From: Fistulifera solaris | Lineage: Eukaryota > Bacillariophyta > Bacillariophyceae > Naviculales > Stauroneidaceae | Direction: 5' to 3' | DNA length: 64,000 nt | NCBI GenBank assembly: GCA_030295235.1 | Contig: AP026126.1 | Span: 1,674,001 to 1,738,000, forward strand | Shown: piece by piece, positions 55,775 to 64,000 of the stretch | Layout: every line of letters starts with the position of its first letter | How positions within the stretch are numbered: the first letter of the stretch is position 1 | Made by a program: the position numbers and the translations under genes | Notes under the pieces: model-generated | Databases searched by the model: none | Told to the model about the DNA's origin: nothing | The model's input: the letters and a program-made list of their open reading frames with translations, nothing else

Positions 55775-56343
55775 ATTGTAGTGCTAGTCAGGAAGATACA
55801 CAAAAGACAAAATGTGTGCCTATTGCTGACAGAATTTGAAAAAAATGGAATGTGTTTAAAAATCGCGGAGGCGGAATGGAGGAAAATTGGTTGACGCGGT
55901 TGGCGTACAGTCGACTACTATAGGCAAACCGATGACGGATGACGGATGACGGATAGACGGCTGCGGATGAAGGAAGCCCGTCTTACCGTCCGACTGAATT
56001 AATACTTTCTACAGTACAGGACAGTCAGCCTTCCGAATCCCGAATAATCATCAATACTTAGGTGATCAAGCATGTCCATTTTCCGTTGCATTTATTCGGT
56101 ACTAATAATATCTTTTTAGTGTACTATTGACTCAATAATCCTTTCCGTTGTGCGTTTTACCTCCGCTACACGCAGCAATGCGTTTCATTCGCAAGACAAA
56201 ATAAAAGTGATATGGAATTACGTTGCAGCAAAAGGAAAAAGCAATCGAATGAGTCAAATTGAATGCAGTTAGTTCTTCCTAAGCATTCATAAGTTGATCC
56301 TGTCTGTATCGTCGTCGCATATCTAATTTGTTGTTAACATACA
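55775..56343. other. Divergent promoter region
   Basis: About 570 bases between RPA12 (minus) and the Rab gene (plus). A short tandem GACGGATGACGGATGACGGA lies near 55930-55960. No coding feature is recognised. Confidence 0.45.
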
Positions 56344-57018
56344 ATGGCAAATCGCACAGCTACCGGAGCCGGCAAACCGCCCTTGTACAAGATTGTTATG
56401 TTGGGTGATTCTGGAGTAGGCAAAACGTCCCTCGTCGCGCGACTCACAAACCCTGATAGGCCTCTCAATCACGATATTTCCGCCACAATGGGTATTGAGT
56501 TCGATACGCAGATGCTGGATACACCGCATGGCAAGGTGAAAGCACAAATTTGGGACACGGCCGGGCAGGAACGCTTTGCGAGAGTTTTACTGCCAACTTA
56601 TTTTCGAAAAGCCAAAGGCGTCATACTTGTGTACGACATAACAAACGCCAAGTCGTTTGAGAGTTTGTCAGAGCGCTGGATGGTACAGTTGAACGACCAC
56701 GCTTCGTCAGACGATCTGGCCAAGCTGTTGGTCGGAAACAAGAGCGATCTGGAGGGCAGTCGAGAGGTTTCGCGAGAAAAGGCGCAACAGTTCTGTCAGG
56801 AATACGGCATGGAAATGCTCGAGACGTCTGCGAAATCAGGCGAAAATGTTCTGAAATCATTCGAGCAGTTGATTGGAATTGTACATGACAGGGCACTGGC
56901 GGCCACCAAGAACAAATCGGGTATTCAGGGTATGAATAAAGCAGTTCCGCATCAAACCGTCAATTTGGAAGACAAAAATAAAGACGCAAATGCAGCGGAG
57001 AATGCTTGTGGATGTTAA
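56344..57018 (+). CDS. Rab-family small GTPase
   Basis: 224 residues, intronless. G1 is GDSGVGKTSL (residues 21-30), the switch I region ISATMGIEFDTQ, G3 WDTAGQERF, G4 LVGNKSDLEG and G5 LETSAKSGEN. The C terminus ends NACGC, a geranylgeranylation signal. KGVILVYDITNAKSFESLSE is characteristic of Rabs. Rabs cycle between membranes and GDI to direct vesicle traffic. The subfamily cannot be told safely. Confidence 0.93.
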   Translation: MANRTATGAGKPPLYKIVMLGDSGVGKTSLVARLTNPDRPLNHDISATMGIEFDTQMLDTPHGKVKAQIWDTAGQERFARVLLPTYFRKAKGVILVYDITNAKSFESLSERWMVQLNDHASSDDLAKLLVGNKSDLEGSREVSREKAQQFCQEYGMEMLETSAKSGENVLKSFEQLIGIVHDRALAATKNKSGIQGMNKAVPHQTVNLEDKNKDANAAENACGC

Positions 57019-57217
57019 ATGTCAGTGACTTCCTCGTGGAGGATTATTAGGTTATCAGTTGATATATTATAAGAAAAGCTTTCTGTACCATAAATACTGG
57101 ACCTCGTAGCATAGTTGAGACAGTTTACGGTATTCACCCGCTTTTTCATTTGCAACGCTGACAAAATACGGTGCTGTATTCTCTACATTCTATATCGTTG
57201 AGCTGCTCGTTGCACTC

Positions 57218-58648
57218 TCACTCGTCAGGAAATTCCCCGATACAATGTATTTTAATGTCCATCACCTTCCACTCAAAAAGTGTCTCGTTCGGGGTTCGAT
57301 TATCGCTCGTTTCCACTACGCCCAAATGAACTAAACTGAATTCACCGCGTTCACGAAGAGACCCCGGAAGCAGAACGTTCGCTTTCCAGTTTGGTTTGTC
57401 TTTGGGCAAGGGTGATTGTATCCACTGAGCCGGAACGGAACGCGAGGAGCCACTGGCTATTTCCAAGCACATGAGCTCACGGTTCGCGTCGAAAAAGTCG
57501 TTGCGATCATTCGTGCTGCCGGCCGGCCATGGCATCGTGGGATTTGAGCCATCAGGAGACGAATCATTGCACGAAGTGATCGCGAGACTGTCCACATAAT
57601 GTGTCACCAGTATGGATTGCGGTTGAGCGGCTTTCCACGGGATCTGCGTCGATAACGCTGGTGTCTTGGAAGCGTTGTGAGTAGGGAGATGCAAGAGACG
57701 CGACAATGTGGAGTAGTAAGTATCGCCCGTTTGACCAAGCTTGGCCACTTGATCGGGAAGTGTCTCAGCGAACCGCACGGACGTTTGCTCGTCCGTAATT
57801 TCACTCAAGTCATCATCATCATCATCATCACCACCATCGCCGTACGCATAGTGATTGTTGGAGCTAGAGACTTTTCGATCCGAGGGGGAATGATGTACTC
57901 GGACGCGATAGAATATAGTGAATCGAGTCCAAGTAAAACAATCCACCGCAGCCTAACCCAGGTGCTAGAGGATACCACAAGTGATTCATGTTTCGGGAAT
58001 TTGGAGTCAAGCAATCATACTGTTGCCGATTGAGCTTTAGTAGGGACTGGTTGGTGGCCCATGGTGAAAAGGTCGTCAACGGGTCGGAGGAACCGGGACA
58101 AAAAGAAGACGACAAACAATGCTTTCTAGTTGTGACAAGGTCGCCGTCATGTTTCCCTCCAAGGCGGCGTTCTCTTCATCGGATCGAAAAAATGGTGTCT
58201 GAGACCAGTCATACGGAGGATGCTGCGCTTTCTCGGCATCGTCGGTCGCATTTTTCAAATCCTGCTTCATTTGCTGGTACGGAGCAGGAGCTCTTCGGCG
58301 TGTCGTGGATTTTGAACTCGACTTATTGAAAGTTCCCGTTCGATAAATATCCAAATCATCATCGCGACAAAACGGACCGCAAGCTATACAGAGATCAATC
58401 AGAGACGCATCAAATACATTGTATCGCTTCTGTTGCAAAGCGTATTCGGCCAGAGCCGAAGCGGAGGCAAGATCGAGATCCGCAACCACCAAAACACAAA
58501 TTGAGGGTATTGATTGTCCGGATCGCCCACTTTCTGCAGCATGAATCGTATCTTTCAGATTTTCTGGCAGTGGCATTTGCGGTAACTGCAAAGACGACAA
58601 CGGCGAACGAATGTCGTCATACTTGTCCCCTTTGGATGGCTGTTCCAT
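57218..58648 (-). CDS. Metallophosphoesterase-like protein (two one-base frame breaks)
   Basis: Begins MEQPSKGDKYDDIRSPLSSL. SICVLVVADLDLASASALAE, DLCIACGPFCRDDDLDIYR and LSQLESIVCRLLFV resemble calcineurin-like phosphoesterase strands. The next strand, read in another frame, gives VPGSSDPLTTFSP, similar to the (G/N)-NDP motif of that fold; one extra C in CC at 58093-58094 joins them. A second break at the G5 run 57884-57888 leads into a C-terminal region with a run of Asp (GDGGDDDDDDDLSEITD, a GAT repeat) and ILVTHYVDSLAIT. Key metal residues are only partly matched, so it could be an inactive relative. Confidence is moderate. Confidence 0.5.
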
Positions 58649-59270
58649 GATTGAAAATCGTCAGCGTTGGAGTTCGTGAGAGGATCAAGAGGTATATTGT
58701 TGATTTTGTGGCGATTTTAATAGTTTGCCGTTCGATTGACTAGAAATAAAATGAGCAGCATCTTGCCCAGGTCATCTTTTCCGCCGTTTTCCGTGAAAAT
58801 CATGACCGAAGTTCCGGGTTGCCCCTGTAGAAAAAATTTCTTACTAGGCCTACGTGAAATACGCGTAGACTTTAAAAGAGTTCCAATGTTCTTGTCTTGC
58901 AAGGTTTGTCGTCCAATGACAACTCTTTTTTCATTATTATTTCATGTTACGAAAGGGTAATGGCGGGTCTGTCTTTGAATGACAGATTGCATAAGGAGAA
59001 CCAATACTTTGTACTAAATCGTGTGCTCCAACTACCATTATTTCTCTGTCACTAGTTTACCTTTCACCTTTGTGCAGGACGTAGATGAAGCACAATCTGA
59101 ATGGTTCTATTTTCATCCCTACTTTGTAGTATGCCTGGTATTTTTTCATCGATCGCATCGACCGACGACGATGACTTATTTTTATTTTTTTAGGATTCAT
59201 TCTTTCAATTCGATTTTTGATCTTCTTTACAGCAATCGATGCATGACTACAATACCATATAGAGAGAGGA
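58649..59270. other. Divergent promoter region
   Basis: About 620 bases between the phosphoesterase-like gene (minus) and the NAA60-like gene (plus). Small ORFs here, including 59021-59281, have no recognisable domain. A partial motif (GCCTGGTA) is near 59145. Confidence 0.4.
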
Positions 59271-60316
59271 ATGGTGTTTGATCTGGAAATGAATCCATTT
59301 TGCCAGGAAGTATCCACAGGATACCGATCCATCAAATTTACGGTTGAAGAACCGGTGGCAACGACGCCACGACATCTTCCTCCTCCTCCTCCTCCGTCTC
59401 CTCCAGGAAAAAGACAACAACGAAACGACACCGCGTCAAGGACTTTCCCGGTCTCTATTTTCGTTCCATTTTACCGATCGATCGACAACAAATACAAAGA
59501 CTACACGAAGAATGGTTTCCGGTAGAATATCAAGAAACGTTCTACGATACTTTGGTGCACGGTAAATTAGTTACGCCTCGTCATGATCGTCGACCGAGCG
59601 ACGAGAATGATATTATTTGTGATGAAGAAGGCGCATTAACGAGGCCACTCTTTACTTATTTGGCCTGTGTGGATGATTGTGCTACCTTGAACGACGACTC
59701 AAACGTTAACAACAAAACTGAAGATTACGGCAGTGGAGGGAAGGATGTGGAAGATAGGGGAGTAGCACAACCGGTTAACACGTTCACGGATGACAATATT
59801 GACGAGGATAAGCTTGTTTGCACCAAAGAGCACCGAATTGCAGCCTGTATTGTTGGGGCCAAAGTAGAGTTGGATGTTCTACCACCCAATTTACGGCAAT
59901 TGCTGGTGCCACAACCCCACATTCATTCGAAACTCTTCTACATTATGACATTGGGAACCGCGGATGATTATCGAGGTATGGGATTAGCGTCCTACTTGGT
60001 ACTGCAATGTATTGAACAAAAGATTGAAACAGACCGGTCGTGTGGGACTTTGTATCTGCACGTTTTGGATACGAACTTCGCGGCAATTCGTTTTTACGAG
60101 AAATTGGGTTTTTACTGCGTGAGATTGATTCCCAACTATTACACAATTGACGGAAAATTGAGGCATTGCTATCTTTATGCAAAATATTTTCATGGAAATA
60201 CGGGGCATCTCACCTTGTTAGATATAGTAAAAGGAGGGATTCATTCGCTTTGGAGAACTTTGGTGCGGACCCCATCGGATAATTGGGACCGGTTTCAATC
60301 GCGCATGGTATCCTAG
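59271..60316 (+). CDS. NAA60: N-alpha-acetyltransferase NAA60-like (one-base frame break)
   Basis: GNAT-fold enzyme. HEEWFPVEYQETFYDTLVHG, YIMTLGTADDYRGMGLASYL, LYLHVLDTNFAAIRFYEKLG, FYCVRLIPNYYTIDGKLRHC and HLTLLDIVKGGIHSLW align well with animal NAA60 (HAT4). The AcCoA loop is DYRGMGLA. NAA60 acetylates N termini of membrane proteins from the Golgi side. The start at 59271 (MVFDLEMNPFCQEVSTGYRS) is in another frame. One extra A in the A5 run at 59408-59412 gives PPGKKTTTKRHRVKDFPGLY and joins the parts; a CTC/TCC microsatellite nearby is also slip-prone. A long acidic insert (about 60 residues) precedes RIAACIVGAKVEL. Confidence 0.8.
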
Positions 60317-60427
60317 CTAACGAACTGTCAGCTAGATCGAAACAATGGCATGTCTTGAACATGAATTAGATTAGCTATAAATTAAATAGAAAGCTTTGTC
60401 AAATGACATATTCATCAACAAATGTCT

Positions 60428-61365
60428 TTAGAGTTCATAGTCATACACCTTGTTTTCGGCAAGAAATTCCTTGAATGCTTCTTCCGGTGATCGTACTTTG
60501 GTGACTCCCTCTTCTCCCACATTCTGTGTGATGCAATCGAGTGCAATTTTCTTTCCCTCACCTTCCGCCAGTGCTGCCACACACAAATTTGCGACATCCG
60601 ACCGACTGATGGATCGCTTCTTACGTTCGAGAAGAATGTCATTGACATCTAACACAAAGTCTTCTACACCAGCCGGACCGTCGGTCAATCCTCCCGGATG
60701 AATGATGCAGTAATCCAATCCGGATTCTACCAAGTAGCGCTCAGCTTTTCGTTTCCACAACAAAATATCCCCATTGCCGTTACCATCTTTGTCTTTGCCC
60801 ACCGAATTCAAGAAGTTCGACGGGTCTGTTCCTCCCATACTTCCCACTAGCACAATATGCTTCACCCCTATTTTCTTGGCCAACTCAATCTGATTGATGA
60901 CTCCCTTGTAATCCACCTGTTCGGGATACTGTCCTCCTTGCCACTTGAATCGGAACGAACGGAAATCAATCGGTTTCTTCCCCCGAAGTAAATTGAAGGG
61001 AGCTTTCAAAAAGCGAGTGCCAAACTGCGTTTTGAAATAACCGGCACGGCCGATGTGCAAATCACAATTTGTGGTGAATTTCCCTGCCAATAACTGGCAA
61101 TGTTTTCATTGTCGGCCGACAATTGCGTAATATCGCACACGACAATTTGATCGATTGTTGTTTGTGGGATCGCCTTGCGTAGTTTTTGCGCCGATTTTTC
61201 CGACCGTACCAACGCTTTGGGATCGAAGCGAGGATCTTTGACGAGTTGTTCAAACACCAATCGTCCCGTTCGTCCTGAAGCGCCGGTGACGAGGACTGGT
61301 TTTAACGACGAACCGATGTTGAAGAGGAATGTCGCGATGACAAGAAATACTATTCGATGAAGCAT
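60428..61365 (-). CDS. Atypical SDR, NAD(P)-binding, secreted or organellar (one-base frame break)
   Basis: N terminus MLHRIVFLVIATFLFNIGSS is a signal peptide. VLVTGASGRTGRLVFEQLVK is the Rossmann loop. PQIVICTSAVPVISK ends the first frame; the second supplies FKWQGGQYPEQVDYKGVINQ, GVKHIVLVGSMGGTDPSN, ESGLDYCIIHPGGLTDGPAG and SRSDVANLCVAALAEGEGKK. Order and motifs match atypical SDRs of the plant NAD(P)-binding type (GQYPEQVDW, GSMGGTNP). One extra A in the AAAA run (plus-strand TTTT 61030-61033) joins the frames as VISKTQFGTRFLKAPFN. Function in the family is often unclear. The signal peptide suggests ER or plastid routing. Confidence 0.82.
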
Positions 61366-61766
61366 GTTCGTGTCAGATGAGCTTTGTAGTAAAAATCAAA
61401 CGCAAGATATTGTTATTAGATAGTCTGAAGATGGTCGTCGCATGAATAATGACTCCTCATTCTCCGCCGATCGCCAATTTTTTGCTTTCTCATTGTTTTT
61501 CGATGGCGTTGATCATTCATGACGACTCATGACTGAATGCAGTCGCGACGAAATACACACCACACCTTGGACACAAACTACCCTGCTTGGACACAAAGTT
61601 CTTGGTAAATACGCAAGACAACAGTTCACAAGTTTCATCCACATTTACTAGTTGATCCGTGAATGAGCATATGGCAAAACAAACAAAAATTAGGTTAATG
61701 TTATGAATGTCTGGCTCGGAAAGAATAATCAGAGTCATGACTGAAATGCAGTCTTGGTTAGATTTT
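61366..61766. other. Intergenic before the repeats
   Basis: No gene is recognised. TGACTGAATGCAGTC (about 61530) and TGACTGAAATGCAGTC (61738-61753) are reverse-complement relatives of the 16-mer seen at 425 and 629. Confidence 0.5.
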
Positions 61767-61963
61767 CTGTATGAATGAACTCCACCAGGTCCAGAATTTC
61801 TGGACAGACTAAGATCTTCTGTATGAATGAAATCCACCAAGTCCAGAATTTCTAGACCATCACAGATCTTCTGTATAAATGAAATCCACCTGGTCCAGAA
61901 GTTCTGGACCACTGCAGATCTTCTGTATGAATCAAATCCACCTGGTCCAAAATTTCTGGACCA
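61767..61963. repeat. 52-bp tandem repeat, 4 copies, with hairpin
   Basis: CTGTAT(G/A)AAT recurs at 61767, 61819, 61871 and 61923, every 52 bases. Each unit holds an imperfect palindrome around TCCAGAATTTCTGGA. It runs directly into the 18-bp array. A partial fifth copy (TGTCCAGAATTTCTGGAAC and TTTCTGTATGAATGAAAT) lies at about 63398-63440 beyond the array. Confidence 0.85.
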
Positions 61964-63064
61964 CCGACTATTGCAACATGTCCGACTATTGCAACATGTC
62001 CGACTATTGCAACATGTCCGACTATTGCAACATACATGTCCGACTATTGCAACATGTCCGACTATTGCAACATACATGTCCGACTATTGCAACATGTCCG
62101 ACTATTGCAACATGTCCGACTATTGCAACATGTCCGACTATTGCAACATGTCCGACTATTGCAACATACATGTCCGACTATTGCAACATACATGTCCGAC
62201 TATTGCAACATGTCCGACTATTGCAAATTGTCCGACTATTGCAACATACATGTCCGACTATTGCAACATGTCCGACTATTGCAACATGTCCGACTATTGC
62301 AACATGTCCGACTATTGCAACATGTCCGACTATTGCAACATGTCCGACTATTGCAACATGTCCGACTATTGCAACATGTCCGACTATTGCAACATGTCCG
62401 ACTATTGCAACATGTCCGACTATTGCAACATGTCCGACTATTGCAACATGTCCGACTATTGCAACATGTCCGACTATTGCAACATGTCCGACTATTGCAA
62501 CATGTCCGACTATTGCAACATGTCCGACTATTGCAACATGTCCGACTATTGCAACATGTCCGACTATTGCAACATGTCCGACTATTGCAACATGTCCGAC
62601 TATTGCAACATGTCCGACTATTGCAACATGTCCGACTATTGCAACATGTCCGACTATTGCAACATGTCCGACTATTGCAACATGTCCGACTATTGCAACA
62701 TGTCCGACTATTGCAACATGTCCGACTATTGCAACATGTCCGACTATTGCAACATGTCCGACTATTGCAACATGTCCGACTATTGCAACATGTCCGACTA
62801 TTGCAACATACATGTCCGACTATTGCAACATGTCCGACTATTGCAACATACATGTCCGACTATTGCAACATGTCCGACTATTGCAACATACATGTCCGAC
62901 TATTGCAACATACATGTCCGACTATTGCAACATGTCCGACTATTGCAAATTGTCCGACTATTGCAACATACATGTCCGACTATTGCAACATGTCCGACTA
63001 TTGCAACATGTCCGACTATTGCAACATGTCCGACTATTGCAACATGTCCGACTATTGCAACATG
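61964..63064. repeat. 18-bp satellite array, about 60 copies
   Basis: The unit TCCGACTATTGCAACATG is repeated for about 1.1 kb. Some copies are 22 bp long (ending CAACATACATG), and one variant ends CAAATTG. Because 18 is a multiple of three, all six frames stay open and produce long artificial ORFs (up to 477 codons). No spacers are present, so this is not CRISPR. The order long, long, short, CAAATTG variant, long, short occurs twice, about 722 bases apart. Confidence 0.95.
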
Positions 63065-63727
63065 TTTTACTACAACTACAATGAGGGACGAAAATGCTTT
63101 CTCTCTCTTGTTAAAGCGTCAGCAATATCTAGTTTTTTACTGTATTCTTTACCCTGATTGTTTTGCTTATATCCACTTTTTTACAAAGTTTTTGAAAATT
63201 ATCATATTTACCCTGCACCCTCCGGCTGATTTCAACGGAAAAACGACGCTCTGTTTTTGAAAGGCGAAACTCAACGAAGCGCTGTGCTACGAACTTTAAA
63301 ACCTTTTCACCCGAACCCCAACGAGGAAAAGTATCAATTGTTCATACAAGTGGAAGTGTTGTCGTTTTTCGTTGGAGGGCTCAAAGAACTTATTGTCCAG
63401 AATTTCTGGAACTTCCCAGATTTCTGTATGAATGAAATATTTCTCATAGTGATCTTTTGGTCATCACCTGGTATTTACTTGTAATACAGCTTCCAACATG
63501 ATCAGCATGCAACCGTTTCGACAAAGAATGAATCATCATCATCCTTTTGCGTCATTTCTATTGCTTAATTAGACTATGGTGTGGCAAGAAAACCAATACT
63601 ATAGTGCGCTTCATTTGTCGAACCTCACCGCAAAACGGCCCCGTCTCCGCTTACACTTTTTGCATCGACCAAGCCCCTGCTCGGCCGCCGATAACGTTAC
63701 TTCTCGGATAAGAAATCTTTTCATAAA
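63065..63727. other. Intergenic between the satellite and the edge gene
   Basis: No gene is recognised; the ORFs leading out of the array are artefacts. It carries the partial 52-bp repeat copy (about 63398-63440) and a partial CCTGGTA (63468). Confidence 0.45.
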
Positions 63728-64000
63728 ATGCCTAGTGAAATGTATCCGTTCGTCTTTTACCTTCTTTTTGTTGTCGGTGTGCAGGGGTTTGGTCTGTATC
63801 CAGAAATTTACGCAGGCAAGAGTGCCCTGAAAACGTCCTCTTCGGACTATTCTGTATCCGACCAACAACGACGAGACCTGTTCGTCGCTTCTACATCAAC
63901 CACTTTCGAAAACGTCGACCAAGCTCTCGTATACATTGATCCTGAATGTGATCGCCGGTTTTTACATGCCGTTGTGGCGAGTGACTACCGATTGCTTTAC
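63728..64000 (+). CDS. Secreted protein, partial (runs off the window)
   Basis: An open frame from the ATG at 63728 reaches the edge (91 codons so far). It starts MPSEMYPFVFYLLFVVGVQG, a good signal peptide, perhaps cleaved at QG|FG. It continues YPEIYAGKSALKTSSSDYSV and ALVYIDPECDRRFLHAVVAS. I do not recognise a domain in this part. Confidence 0.55.
   Translation, partial: MPSEMYPFVFYLLFVVGVQGFGLYPEIYAGKSALKTSSSDYSVSDQQRRDLFVASTSTTFENVDQALVYIDPECDRRFLHAVVASDYRLLY

Noticed and set aside
61964-63064. Possible CRISPR array
   Set aside because: The repeats are directly adjacent with no unique spacers, no cas genes are nearby, and the setting is eukaryotic.
61827-63260. ORF of 477 codons and its companions across the 18-bp array
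   Set aside because: The unit is 18 bp, so every frame stays open by periodicity. The repeated peptides (MSDYCN, CPTIAT, HVRLLQ) have no protein-like features.
1-64000. tRNA, rRNA, snRNA genes
   Set aside because: I looked for B-box-like GGTTCGA contexts and known small-RNA cores and found only chance matches, mostly inside genes. A covariance-model search would be decisive.

Overview
The window looks like nuclear DNA of a diatom, probably pennate and Phaeodactylum-like (inference). Genes are compact and intron-poor. Most introns are 60-90 nt with GT..AG ends. Several products carry the bipartite targeting of a secondary red plastid: a signal peptide ending in a small residue before Phe or Trp (Tic20-like, fructose-bisphosphatase, a thylakoid-lumen protein). 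About 32 protein genes are supported on both strands. No rRNA, tRNA, CRISPR array, virus-like element or intact transposon was recognised.

Layout. 0.8-9 kb: secreted GGCT-like protein, O-acetylhomoserine sulfhydrylase-type enzyme, secreted DUF676-type lipase, complex I subunit NDUFB10, membrane-anchored papain-like protease. 9-25.4 kb: bZIP factor, small coiled-coil protein, Tic20-like translocon protein, 2OG-Fe(II) oxygenase, a 34-bp minisatellite, ABC-class ATPase (COG3044 type), lumenal protein, Yae1-like protein, CCDC6-like coiled-coil protein, proteasome-like protein with a signal peptide, PWP1, plastid fructose-1,6-bisphosphatase. 26-38.5 kb: TRM7 2'-O-methyltransferase, muniscin/TCUP-like mu-homology protein, R2R3 MYB, NAP1, a long PDZ-SYLF-PH-VASt protein, a zinc alcohol dehydrogenase. 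38.5-42.7 kb: gene-poor. 42.7-61.4 kb: glutamine cyclotransferase, two divergent paralogous multi-pass membrane proteins, two related kinases flanking a secreted ankyrin protein, RPA12, a Rab GTPase, a metallophosphoesterase-like protein, a NAA60-like N-acetyltransferase, an atypical SDR. 61.4-64 kb: 52-bp repeats, an 18-bp satellite of about 1.1 kb, and the start of a secreted-protein gene cut by the window edge.

Two window-wide patterns stand out. First, the 9-mer TACCWGGTA occurs at least 15 times by eye, always between genes, where about 0.5 would be expected by chance. Second, at least 16 places in otherwise conserved genes show a one-base frame break that can be placed at a mononucleotide run. 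Because both signs occur, residual homopolymer error in a long-read assembly is more likely than gene decay. Coordinates of the affected CDSs therefore span the breaks.

The genes do not form one pathway. Loose themes are plastid biogenesis and carbon metabolism, secretory and membrane functions, and core nuclear functions (Pol I, NAP1, PWP1, TRM7, MYB, bZIP).
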